DNA of 64,000 nt from Neobacillus niacini NBRC 15566 (GTDB taxonomy: Bacteria; Bacillota; Bacilli; Bacillales; Cytobacillaceae): positions 62,001 through 126,000 of the forward strand of contig NZ_BCVA01000010.1 of assembly GCF_001591505.1 (NCBI RefSeq), read 5' to 3'. The notes below the pieces were generated by a model, which made no database searches, was not told the origin of the DNA, and saw only the letters and a list, made by a program, of their open reading frames with translations. A program made the translations under genes and the position numbers. Shown here in pieces: positions 26,222-34,118 of the stretch; position 1 is the stretch's first letter, and the number at the start of each line of letters is the position of its first letter.

Positions 26222-26494
26222 TTAAACTTTTCTAAATGTATAGGTTAATCCACTCTCAGTATCGGACGCTGAGAACATTGTTTCAGAATGCGCCATATTA
26301 CTCGCAAGTGGGACAGCTATAAAATTGAAATGATCAACATAGAAGCGGATATGCGTTTTGTCAGGGCAGTACTCTATTTTTTCTATTTTCTTATTTATAG
26401 CTGGCGCTTGATCGCTGCCCTGTTGATCATGAACTGTGATTTCAACGGAAGCCCTGACCAATCCTCTCAGTTCCTCTAGGTTAATGGGTTCCAC
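26222..26494 (-). CDS. 90-residue hypothetical protein of the molybdo-enzyme operon
   Basis: Not recognised. The protein is soluble, begins MEPINLEELRGLVRASVEIT and alternates charged and hydrophobic residues as in a small alpha/beta protein, with one Cys (IEYCPDKTHIRFYVDHFNFI). It overlaps the upstream 105-residue gene by 14 bases, so translation is coupled. It may be an assembly factor for the enzyme encoded upstream, by position only. Confidence 0.6.
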   Translation of the reverse strand: MEPINLEELRGLVRASVEITVHDQQGSDQAPAINKKIEKIEYCPDKTHIRFYVDHFNFIAVPLASNMAHSETMFSASDTESGLTYTFRKV

Positions 26495-26792
26495 AGCTAT
26501 TACACCCTCTCTTTACGGGGTAGATGAACATTTTATAGCCTTGAAGATACTCCCAAAACTTTTCGCCGGCATTCTCTTCAAGGAAAGTGATTGTTTCTTC
26601 TTCTGAATTCCAATCACTCATCCCCTTTACCTCGGCAATCACCATTTCAGCACCATCCATTGTCTTTTCCTCTAGAAACCAATTTAAACGTTTCTTCCCA
26701 AATGTTTCCTTTAATATTTCTTCAATTTCAACGGAAAATCCACCTGATTGTCCTCGCATAAAACAAAAATCAAGATACGTTTCACTAGTCAT
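26481..26792 (-). CDS. 103-residue hypothetical protein with C-terminal CxxC
   Basis: Not recognised. The acidic protein starts MTSETYLDFCFMRGQSGG and ends with GCNSCGTH, a CxxC next to a final His, which could hold a metal or act as thiol pair. ATG 26798 also opens the frame, but the AAGGTG site is better placed for 26792. The gene overlaps its neighbours on both sides, so it is part of a coupled block after the Rieske gene. Confidence 0.6.
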   Translation of the reverse strand: MTSETYLDFCFMRGQSGGFSVEIEEILKETFGKKRLNWFLEEKTMDGAEMVIAEVKGMSDWNSEEETITFLEENAGEKFWEYLQGYKMFIYPVKRGCNSCGTH

Positions 26793-26976
26793 TAACATTC
26801 ACACCTTTTTTATAGATGATGAAAGCGAGTGGAAATAATACGACATTCATGACCCCAGCAACAATTGTATTGACATAATTCTGATAAAAATATTGATGGA
26901 CCATATATTGTGTAACAATGATATTCAGCATTAACACAGCAAGAAGGAGTGCAACAGGAAGGTAACTACGCTTCAT
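26785..26976 (-). CDS. 63-residue two-span membrane protein
   Basis: The product has two hydrophobic segments (about 5-25 and 34-56) joined by a short polar loop, with KKGVNVND at the end. Such small proteins often stabilise membrane redox complexes. It overlaps the Rieske gene by 11 bases and the next gene by 8, which is good evidence of a real coupled gene. The family is not recognised. Confidence 0.62.
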   Translation of the reverse strand: MKRSYLPVALLLAVLMLNIIVTQYMVHQYFYQNYVNTIVAGVMNVVLFPLAFIIYKKGVNVND

Positions 26977-27490
26977 ATCGTTTCACCCCCACAGCATAAA
27001 CTGCGCCGTTTTCAACCTTTACATAAATTTCGGGCAGTGGACGTCTTGGCGGTCCTGCAGTCGGTGCACCTGTTTCAACATCAAATTTCCCGTGATGGCA
27101 AGGGCAAAGTAAATCTCCTTCTTCCTTTTGCCAGAACACTGGGCAGCGGAGATGTGTACAGGCATTTTGATAGGCCACATATTTATTTTCGGAGAGCCTA
27201 ATTAAAATTGCACTATCATGCTCACCCGGAAAATGAAAATCAACTGCGTCACCGACAGGTATTGCGGTTACGTCAGTAATTTTTTGCTTTGGATATTTCT
27301 TATCTCCTAAACCAATAAGTTCTTTTGCTGCTACTGCTCCCCACGGAAGTGAGGAAACAGCGAATACTCCTGCTGCTCCAACTAATGTTTTCATAAACCC
27401 ACGGCGGTCTAGTTTTCTTTCATTATTACGGTTTATATTATGAGTATAGTTATCTTCATTAAACGGGATTTTATTATTTTTATCTGTCAT
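26966..27490 (-). CDS. Tat-exported Rieske [2Fe-2S] protein
   Basis: The 174-residue protein has a twin-arginine signal (KLDRRGFMKTLVGAAGVF, Arg 29-30) followed by a membrane span that may remain as anchor. The Rieske ligands are in CTHLRC (about 111-116) and CPCHHG (about 128-133), with GPPRRPLPEIYVKVENG after them. It resembles QcrA-type subunits of bc complexes. Here it is encoded with a molybdo-enzyme and a NarI-like cytochrome, so it probably takes part in quinol oxidation on the outer face of the membrane. Confidence 0.83.
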   Translation of the reverse strand: MTDKNNKIPFNEDNYTHNINRNNERKLDRRGFMKTLVGAAGVFAVSSLPWGAVAAKELIGLGDKKYPKQKITDVTAIPVGDAVDFHFPGEHDSAILIRLSENKYVAYQNACTHLRCPVFWQKEEGDLLCPCHHGKFDVETGAPTAGPPRRPLPEIYVKVENGAVYAVGVKRYEA

Positions 27491-27502
27491 GGTTAATCCC
27501 TC

Positions 27503-28063
27503 CTAAAACAATTTCGTGACACCCTGGAGGATACCAGGGAGATTCACTCTAACATTGGTTTCGCCTTCTAAATAAGGCATGCTGGTAACCCATTTACCAT
27601 TATCTAAATTAAATTGCTTTTGTTTTGCTTCAATTTCTTCATCTGTTAACCATTGCAATGTATTGGATGGACATACACTGGCACACATTGGAGGAATGCC
27701 GTCTTTTGTACGGTCAATACATAGGTCGCACTTGTACATCAAATTTTGTTCTGTATCAAACTTCGGAATTCCATATGGACAAGCAATCGTACAATTTTGA
27801 CATCCAATACACTTTTCAACAAGAGCCGAAAGAACAGCTCCTGTTTCATGAATTTGAATTGCTTGCGCCGGACAGCTTCTAGCACATGCTGGATTCACGC
27901 AGTGAAGGCACATTAGAGGCATTGTCTGACGGTTAACAAGCGGGTTAACATCGTAGACATAGTTACGGTTGCGCTCCTCATGACCGCCGCACTGTGTACA
28001 AGCTGCCAAACAAGAGCGGCAGCCTATACAGTTTTCAAGTTCTAAATATAGCCTCTTTTTCAT
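27503..28063 (-). CDS. four-cluster ferredoxin subunit (DmsB/NrfC/HycB type)
   Basis: The 186-residue protein has four cysteine groups: CIGCRSCLAACTQC, CLHCVNPACARSCP, CIGCQNCTIACP, and CDLCIDR with CASVCP. This is the standard four [4Fe-4S] electron-transfer subunit of molybdopterin oxidoreductases. It has no signal peptide, so it works on the cytoplasmic side. The ATG directly follows the stop of the catalytic gene. Confidence 0.88.
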   Translation of the reverse strand: MKKRLYLELENCIGCRSCLAACTQCGGHEERNRNYVYDVNPLVNRQTMPLMCLHCVNPACARSCPAQAIQIHETGAVLSALVEKCIGCQNCTIACPYGIPKFDTEQNLMYKCDLCIDRTKDGIPPMCASVCPSNTLQWLTDEEIEAKQKQFNLDNGKWVTSMPYLEGETNVRVNLPGILQGVTKLF

Positions 28064-30232
28064 TTACTGCACCTTCTTTAGTTCTAGTTTTTCAATCTGT
28101 GCTGCGCACGCTTTGAATTCCGGCATCCGTGACATTGGATCAAGTGCGCCAATTGTTAATAGATTAATAGATTTATCATGGCCAAAATGGTAAGGCACAA
28201 ATACCGTATCTTTACGGATCGCTTCCGTGATTTTTACTTTATATTCAGCTTCTCCCCTGCGAGTATAGAGGCGGACAAATTCTTCATGTTTAATGTTATA
28301 TTGTTCTGCTGTTTCTGGATGTACTTCTACATATGGCTCAGGACACATATCGCGTAAGAAGTTGATTCTTCTTGTTTGATTTCCAGATAGATAATGATAA
28401 ACGACACGTCCAGTTGTTAAGCGCAACGGATATTCTTCATCCGGCTCTTCTGCTGGCGGACGGTAAGGAAGGGCACAAATTTTTGCTTTTCCATCTGGAT
28501 GATAGAATTTTTTATCTAAGAACATATGTGGTGTCCCAGGGTCATTCTCATCTTTACATGGCCAGAATACACCATCTTGCTTTTCGATTTTATCCCATGT
28601 AATTCCGTAGTAATCTGCATAACCGCCTTTTGAAGCTAAGCGGAACTCATCACCAACATCTTTAGCAGTCTTTAAATGAGAGAAGTATTTACCTCTGCCT
28701 AAACGCTCACATAACTCAACATGAATTTGCCAATCTGGTTTCGATTCACCAAGCGGATCTTGAGCTTTGTTAATTTTTATACAACGTCCTTCTAGATTTG
28801 TAACGGTTCCTTCATCCTCAGACCAAGTGGTGGTTGGTAGAATTACATCTGCAAATTCTGCTGATTCTGATAAGTAAAAATCAGAACAAACCATGAAATC
28901 TAGATTTTTTAACTGCTCACGTACATAATTTAAGTTTGGTGCTGAAACAGCTGGATTAGAGCACAATAAGTACAATCCTCGAATGACCTTTTGCTCCATT
29001 AATCCAAACATTTCATATGCAGAAACACCCTCTTTAGGCATTTCTTCTGGTTCAATCCCCCAAACCTTAGCCACTGCCTTTACGTGCTCGGGATTATTAA
29101 TCTTTCGGTACCCAGGAAGTGCGTCGGCTTTTTGACCATGTTCACGGCCACCTTGACCATTACCTTGACCTGTAAAAGTAGCAACACCTGCTTTAGGGCG
29201 GCCAATTTTCCCAGTCACTAATGCCATGTTTGTGTATCCAGAAACATTATCTACACCTTTAACTTGCTGCTCAATTCCGCGTGCAAACATGACAATGGCA
29301 TTTGGAGCTTTTCCGTAAATTTCTGCAGCACGAATAATCTTTTCTGGAGCAACTCCTGTAAGCTCACTCGTATATTCAGGTGTAAATTCTTTCACTAGTT
29401 CCTTGGTTTCTTCAAAACCGTTTGTATGGTTATTAACGAATTCTTCATCTGCATAGCCGTTTTGGATTAATAAATTTAAGATTCCGTTAGCCAATGCAAG
29501 GTCCGTGCCTGGTCTTAAATCTAAGTGAACATCCGCTCTTCTAGCAATTGGTGTTTCACGAGGATCTGCAACAATTAAATACCCGCCTCGTTCTTGAACG
29601 GCCCATACGCGGAACATGGATGTTGGGTGACATTCCGCTGTATTGCTTCCCGCAATAAACAAACAATCTGTTTCATGAAGATCTGTCCATGGAAGGGTAG
29701 AACCACGGTCAACTCCAAATGACCTCATAAATCCGCCAGCGGCACTCGCCATACAAAAACGGCCATTGTAATCAATGTAACGTGTCTGCAAACCTACACG
29801 TGCAAATTTTCCAGTTAAATAACACTTTTCATTGGTCATCGATACACCGCTATAAACACTTAGTGAATCCTTGCCATAATCACGTTGAAGCTGTTGAAAA
29901 TTTTTCACGATTAAGTCATATGCTTCATCCCATGTCGCTTCACGGAAACCTTCTTTCGTTCCTTTTAATGAAGCGTCATCACGAATTAAAGGTTTTAGGA
30001 TACGATCATCATGGTTTGTCTGCTGATAAGCCGTAACCCCTTTCGGACACATTTTTCCAACTGTTACTGGCCAATCATAACGAGGCTCAACCCCGATAAT
30101 CTTATTGGTCTCTGTATTTACTCGTAAATTCATCCCACATTGCATACCACAGTAGCTGCAATGTGTTTTTACAAGCGTTTCATTTGGATGACGGAGATTT
30201 TCAATTTCTTTAAAAAACTTATCCCTTTGCAT
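28064..30232 (-). CDS. molybdopterin oxidoreductase catalytic subunit, Nap/Nas nitrate reductase-type motif
   Basis: This 722-residue protein has the N-terminal [4Fe-4S] motif CSYCGMQC (Cys 25, 28, 32, with a fourth in GKMCPKG near 62) and a molybdenum-ligand region GRFCMASAAGG near residue 158. The R.CMASA pattern with FGVD after it is that of NapA/NasA/NarB nitrate reductases, not the (U/C)HGP pattern of formate dehydrogenases. The C-terminal pterin domain is present (LRLTTGRVVYHYLSGNQTR). There is no Tat signal, so the enzyme is cytoplasmic. It overlaps the cytochrome gene by 14 bases. Nitrate is the favoured substrate by motif and regulators; another oxo-anion or formate is not excluded. 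Confidence 0.85.
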   Translation of the reverse strand: MQRDKFFKEIENLRHPNETLVKTHCSYCGMQCGMNLRVNTETNKIIGVEPRYDWPVTVGKMCPKGVTAYQQTNHDDRILKPLIRDDASLKGTKEGFREATWDEAYDLIVKNFQQLQRDYGKDSLSVYSGVSMTNEKCYLTGKFARVGLQTRYIDYNGRFCMASAAGGFMRSFGVDRGSTLPWTDLHETDCLFIAGSNTAECHPTSMFRVWAVQERGGYLIVADPRETPIARRADVHLDLRPGTDLALANGILNLLIQNGYADEEFVNNHTNGFEETKELVKEFTPEYTSELTGVAPEKIIRAAEIYGKAPNAIVMFARGIEQQVKGVDNVSGYTNMALVTGKIGRPKAGVATFTGQGNGQGGREHGQKADALPGYRKINNPEHVKAVAKVWGIEPEEMPKEGVSAYEMFGLMEQKVIRGLYLLCSNPAVSAPNLNYVREQLKNLDFMVCSDFYLSESAEFADVILPTTTWSEDEGTVTNLEGRCIKINKAQDPLGESKPDWQIHVELCERLGRGKYFSHLKTAKDVGDEFRLASKGGYADYYGITWDKIEKQDGVFWPCKDENDPGTPHMFLDKKFYHPDGKAKICALPYRPPAEEPDEEYPLRLTTGRVVYHYLSGNQTRRINFLRDMCPEPYVEVHPETAEQYNIKHEEFVRLYTRRGEAEYKVKITEAIRKDTVFVPYHFGHDKSINLLTIGALDPMSRMPEFKACAAQIEKLELKKVQ

Positions 30233-31301
30233 TTTGGTTAGCCTCCTTGACCTTCACTTGATGCGTTGCAAATCCTGAGAATCTTGAAATACGATATTTT
30301 CTACGGCATGGGAGGCATAGTTCAGCAAGATTAAAGCCATCTTCCATATTGAATTCAATCGCATTTACTCCTAATACTTGAATGACATCATTTGATTGTT
30401 CAACCGATACGAAATGGTCACCGCATACTTTACACTTTTTCTCTTCCTTCTCGGCGTAGTGTTCACGATAGTTTCTTGCAAAAACACTTACCGGACGGAA
30501 AGGTATATGAGCGAGCTTTCCAAATGGTAAATAAATTAAAGTAACAATAACGGAAAATTGGTGTATCAATGACATTTGCGGCTGCATCCAGCCATTTAAA
30601 AATACGTTTTGAACGGTTAATAAAAGACCTGTGATTGAAATAAATAACAATAAATAAAGTGGCAGGAAGTCATAGATGAACTTTTGTTCTGCTCTTGCCT
30701 GCATGTTTTTTAAGCGTCTGCGTAAAGCCATACATACACCAGCTGTCACCATAATAGCTGCAATGTTTAATGCATTATAGGAGAACCAAGCGATGATGCC
30801 ATCAGCTTTTACCTCCATTAAATTCATTCCCATTAAGACAATCGTATAGTAGCCGTTATCATCCATCGTGAAGTACATCCAGCCAAACACGAGCGGGAAG
30901 GTAACCATACATGCAAGAACACAGCCCCAGCCGATTAAAATATGCTGAACCCAGCGGTACAAGCCACGGTTTTTAATAAAATCATAGATGGCTAAATGAT
31001 TAACGGCCGTTTTCGGGGTGCTTTTTCTCTTTAAAAGTTTTAACCCTTTTTTAATGAAAATTTTGGTTGGCGGTCTTTCACCCCAAGCGATAAAACGGTA
31101 GAAAAAACCTCCGATAAAGACTACAGTTCCAACCATATATCCATATAGATTTAAATCAACATGGGTAAACATTCTAGTTGCAATAAAAGATAGAATGACA
31201 ATTGCAGTAACGGTTAAAAACATAGATTTAGCAAACTTGGATGCAAAGGCATCATTGATCGAGCGTCCAGCTTTTTTATTTATTGAAGTATTTGTCTGCA
31301 T
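30219..31301 (-). CDS. NarI/DsrM-like membrane cytochrome b subunit with C-terminal Cys pairs
   Basis: The 360-residue protein has about five or six membrane spans, with His residues in RWVQHILIGWG and in SLIHQFSVIVTLIYLPFGKLAHIPF, the pattern of haem-b quinol dehydrogenases such as NarI. The cytoplasmic C-terminus holds CKVCGDHF and CLPCRRKY, which could bind zinc or a cluster. It is probably the quinol-oxidising anchor of the enzyme. The frame extends to 31394 through a leader hairpin, but AGGAGGAGC fits ATG 31301 (MQTNTSINKK). Confidence 0.8.
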   Translation of the reverse strand: MQTNTSINKKAGRSINDAFASKFAKSMFLTVTAIVILSFIATRMFTHVDLNLYGYMVGTVVFIGGFFYRFIAWGERPPTKIFIKKGLKLLKRKSTPKTAVNHLAIYDFIKNRGLYRWVQHILIGWGCVLACMVTFPLVFGWMYFTMDDNGYYTIVLMGMNLMEVKADGIIAWFSYNALNIAAIMVTAGVCMALRRRLKNMQARAEQKFIYDFLPLYLLLFISITGLLLTVQNVFLNGWMQPQMSLIHQFSVIVTLIYLPFGKLAHIPFRPVSVFARNYREHYAEKEEKKCKVCGDHFVSVEQSNDVIQVLGVNAIEFNMEDGFNLAELCLPCRRKYRISRFSGFATHQVKVKEANQNAKG

Positions 31302-31312
31302 ATAAGCTCCTC

Positions 31313-31372
31313 CTAAAAAAATAACACTAACGATTTTTCTTACTCTTATTGTAAGAAATTCGTTAGTGTTAT
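31313..31372 (-). promoter_or_regulatory. terminator-like leader hairpin directly before the molybdo-enzyme operon
   Basis: On the minus strand ATAACACTAACGA pairs with TCGTTAGTGTTAT over 13 bases, with an inner stem TTTCTTAC/GTAAGAAA, followed by seven Us and then the ribosome binding site. This is an intrinsic terminator only a few bases before the first gene. Either an attenuator controls the operon or it ends the upstream protease transcript. Confidence 0.65.
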
Positions 31373-31441
31373 CTATATAGGGGAACTCCCCCATCTGTCG
31401 GGGAAAAAACCCTTAGAATTTTTGTTTTAGACAAAGTTTTG

Positions 31442-32629
31442 TCACACTTTGTGAAGAAGGTATTTTTTTCGCCATGAATATAGAAGCAAGATAATAAATA
31501 TGCTGACCTGTAATGAAAAAATGAGGGCATCCCAAAACAGTAAGCTTGTTGGAGGTTTAAGAAAACCGGGGAGAAGCTGTTTTCCCATCTGAATCACTTG
31601 TGGAATAAAATACAAAAAGTATAGGACAATGGTTACGACAAATCCTAAAAAGTAGAAAATCGTATAAGTAGAAACCACTCTTTTTTCACCAGCAAAAACA
31701 ACCTCGTCTATTGATTTTAAGTTTAAAAAAGATAGCCGTTTTTTAATGGCATGTTTGGCATTTTCCATCAAGTTGTAACAGCCAGAGACGTTCTCAAACA
31801 AAAAGTACAAATCTGTTTTCATATAAATACAACATTGAAATATCATTCTCAATACAATATCAAAAGCGGCAAAGTGCATTAACCCAATAATAAAATTGGA
31901 ACCATTCGGAAACAATAACTGAACAATTAGCGCTATAAAAAGCAGAACTGAATCAAAATACAGACCTCCCAAGAAAAGTATATTTCGATCCTTAGGCGGC
32001 AATTTCCAGATTGCAGACATATCTGTTAATAAAACGACAAATAACATTCGATGGCCAATTTCCATTTTCGTTGGAAGATTGTGCGCTCTAATAGCAAGAA
32101 CATGACCAAATTCGTGAATTAACACAAAAAGAAAGCTTAACGACATCCAAACAATTACATTTACAAACATAATATCAAAAACGAAAATATCATCACGGTG
32201 GGGAAATAAAGAAGGAAACCCAATAAACAGCGCTATGTTTAATAGAAATATTACACTATATAATAGGACAGTAAACTTATTAAAAAAGAATTTACCCATT
32301 CTAGGAGAAACCCACAGCATCCCAGATTGCTCGTTTGAAATTTGTTTTTTTTCAATCGTTACACCATCAATCTGGTCAATCAATTCCAGCTCTAATAGCT
32401 GATTGGCAAAATCGACTAGATTCACCTCTCCTTTTGGGAATTTCTCCATAAGTGTTGATTCGATTTCGCCTAGCGGAAACCCCTGATTTATCCTATTAAT
32501 TGCTTCAATACATATTTCTGGCATTTCATAAAACTCACCAGTAAGCTTATCTTCGACTATATAATGCTTTTTATCCTTGTGAATATCGATCGGAACGATG
32601 GAAATACGCGAATGGAGTGTGATGTTCAT
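31442..32629 (-). CDS. M50-type membrane metalloprotease with N-terminal PqqD-like domain
   Basis: The 395-residue protein starts with a PqqD-like segment (about 10-95; EICIEAINRINQGFPLGEI then LLELELID), the fold used as RiPP recognition element. It is followed by about eight membrane spans with the zinc motif HEFGH (172-176) inside one of them. B. subtilis YydH, which works with the YydF peptide, is similar in concept. Directly upstream lies a 21-codon gene with a CWWC motif, the likely substrate. There is no radical SAM enzyme or ABC transporter next to it. The GGAGGAG site is 14 bases from ATG 32629, a long spacing, suggesting weak translation. Confidence 0.75.
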   Translation of the reverse strand: MNITLHSRISIVPIDIHKDKKHYIVEDKLTGEFYEMPEICIEAINRINQGFPLGEIESTLMEKFPKGEVNLVDFANQLLELELIDQIDGVTIEKKQISNEQSGMLWVSPRMGKFFFNKFTVLLYSVIFLLNIALFIGFPSLFPHRDDIFVFDIMFVNVIVWMSLSFLFVLIHEFGHVLAIRAHNLPTKMEIGHRMLFVVLLTDMSAIWKLPPKDRNILFLGGLYFDSVLLFIALIVQLLFPNGSNFIIGLMHFAAFDIVLRMIFQCCIYMKTDLYFLFENVSGCYNLMENAKHAIKKRLSFLNLKSIDEVVFAGEKRVVSTYTIFYFLGFVVTIVLYFLYFIPQVIQMGKQLLPGFLKPPTSLLFWDALIFSLQVSIFIILLLYSWRKKYLLHKV

Positions 32630-32667
32630 TTAAAAAGCCGCTCCTCCACAAAATTATTATAAATAAA

Positions 32668-32692
32668 GGATGCATAGCTTTCGCTTGCATCC
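32668..32692 (-). terminator. hairpin between the peptide gene and the M50 protease gene
   Basis: GGATGCAAGC-GAAA-GCTATGCATCC on the minus strand forms a stem with a GAAA loop and is followed by TTTATTT. As in many peptide operons, this would let the peptide message outnumber the protease message. Confidence 0.65.
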
Positions 32693-32699
32693 TACTTCA

Positions 32700-32765
32700 T
32701 TATTTACCTACGTAAATACACCACCAGCATGTTGTTTTTACCTTTTTAAGCTTGCGGATTTTCAT
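32700..32765 (-). CDS. 21-residue peptide with CWWC motif, candidate signal or RiPP precursor
   Basis: ATG 32765 opens 21 codons: a basic leader MKIRKLKKVK followed by TTCWWCIYVGK and TAA. The Lys/Arg-rich first half and the compact Cys-Trp-Trp-Cys core look like a processed or modified peptide. The ATG overlaps the stop of the HD-GYP gene (ATGA), and GGAGGTGGAGG lies just upstream inside that gene's end, an unusually strong site. A partial terminator and then a PqqD-like/M50 protease gene follow. No homologue is known to me; modification, export and activity are inference. Confidence 0.65.
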   Translation of the reverse strand: MKIRKLKKVKTTCWWCIYVGK

Positions 32766-33925
32766 TCCTCCACCTCCCTAAGTAATTCCCATTTTTCTGA
32801 CCAAGGATAATTTTGATGAAATTTAATCCATGCCGGGAAAATCTTTTTAAATTTTTCCACAAGCATAGGATCAAATTGTGAACCCTGCCCTTGAATTATT
32901 CGGTTATACGCTTCTTCATATGGCAATGCATCGCGATATGACCTAGATGAAGTCATGGCATCAAATGCATCGGCAATGGCAGAAACTCTAGCTAGTAAAG
33001 GTATTTCTTCCCCCTTTAATTGATCAGGATACCCTTTACCATCCCAACGTTCATGGTGAGAACGGATCACATAAATACTATTCTTTATTCCTTCCACATT
33101 CTTAACCGCTTCAGCACCAACTACAGGATGAGACTTTATGATCTCAAATTCTTCATTGGTAAGTTTACCAGGCTTCATCAGAATTTGATCGGGAATATTT
33201 ACTTTACCAATATCATGGAGTAAACAAGCATAGTAGAAAGATTTTTGTTCTTCCTTTGAGAACTTTCCGACTTCATTCGCAAACATTAATGCATATTTGG
33301 CAACACGCTCACTATGGCCTCTAGTATACGGGTCTTTTAATTCGAGAGTAGCAATCACTCCTTTTACAATTCCCTCCAATTGGTCATCATAGGAACTGCT
33401 AAGCGCACGGACATACCCTTGGAAGCGGACTAATAAAAAGAAGGATAATCCCGATAAAATTGCAATTAATACAATTGGTACAACTACTAGGGATGTTTTT
33501 AATAGTATTCCCGTTGCGATGTATTTTAGGGTTACTCCAAGTGTAACTAACCAAAAGTATTTGGTATTTAAGAAAATAGGCAAGGAAAGGATTAGGAATA
33601 TCTCCACCACATTCCCGCTCGTATATCCGTCATTATCTCCGTGAAAGGTAACGATATCAACAAGACAAGATACACTTAAATAACTGATAATAAATACATA
33701 TTTAATCCAGTTCTGTTTTTTCACCTTATTAAAATAATAGGCAATAAACAGTATGAGCAATAACACGATATAGTTAAGTTTCCACAAATCAGGAAGCCCA
33801 ATCACTTCATGCTTTTCAATATACTTAGGATTAAAGTAGTAGTAAAATACATCCCAGCCAATTATTAAAATATATGATATTAATAAATACCATTTTACGG
33901 TTTGTTTTTCTTCATGTGGTATCAT
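32762..33925 (-). CDS. membrane HD-GYP phosphodiesterase
   Basis: The 387-residue protein has six or seven membrane spans (about 15-180) and a cytoplasmic HD-GYP domain (about 195-370) with the metal pair in LLHDIGK and the motif HHERWDGKGYPDQL. HD-GYP enzymes hydrolyse cyclic di-GMP. The membrane half is clearly related to that of the histidine kinase encoded next door (both contain a VE-FxLxxPIFxN-KY-W-VxLGxxLKY pattern). ATG 33946 or a GTG also opens the frame, but GGAGGATTCT fits ATG 33925. Its stop overlaps the peptide start. Confidence 0.83.
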   Translation of the reverse strand: MIPHEEKQTVKWYLLISYILIIGWDVFYYYFNPKYIEKHEVIGLPDLWKLNYIVLLLILFIAYYFNKVKKQNWIKYVFIISYLSVSCLVDIVTFHGDNDGYTSGNVVEIFLILSLPIFLNTKYFWLVTLGVTLKYIATGILLKTSLVVVPIVLIAILSGLSFFLLVRFQGYVRALSSSYDDQLEGIVKGVIATLELKDPYTRGHSERVAKYALMFANEVGKFSKEEQKSFYYACLLHDIGKVNIPDQILMKPGKLTNEEFEIIKSHPVVGAEAVKNVEGIKNSIYVIRSHHERWDGKGYPDQLKGEEIPLLARVSAIADAFDAMTSSRSYRDALPYEEAYNRIIQGQGSQFDPMLVEKFKKIFPAWIKFHQNYPWSEKWELLREVEE

Positions 33926-34054
33926 AGAATCCTCCGTATTTCTCACACATGTATGTTATATAATTCGTTAGGATTAGAAAAGATATAAGTATTTTTAAAC
34001 CTATATTTATTTCCATTTTCCAACAAAAACCTCTGTAATTCTGTATTCCTCTAC

Positions 34055-34083
34055 ATTATATCTTATTGGAGATAACGTTGTAA
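34055..34083 (-). promoter_or_regulatory. sigma-A promoter of the HD-GYP/peptide/protease operon
   Basis: On the minus strand TTACAA (34083-34078) and TATAAT (34060-34055) are separated by 17 bases. The leader before ATG 33925 is about 120 bases. Confidence 0.7.
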
Positions 34084-34118
34084 CATATTATATTGATAGT
34101 TTTTGTATAATTATAGAA

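Noticed and set aside
28064-30232. Formate dehydrogenase annotation of the molybdo-enzyme
   Set aside because: The ligand region is R.CMASA as in Nap/Nas enzymes, not the (U/C)HGP motif of formate dehydrogenases; kept as a lesser alternative.
31302-31394. N-terminal extension of the cytochrome b gene to 31394
   Set aside because: The extension runs through a terminator-like hairpin and lacks a ribosome binding site; AGGAGG precedes ATG 31301.
31410-31450. TGTGA-containing sequence upstream of the molybdo-enzyme operon as FNR site
   Set aside because: GTGTGACAAAACTTTGTC has no TCACA half at the right distance and no -10 element 32 bases downstream.
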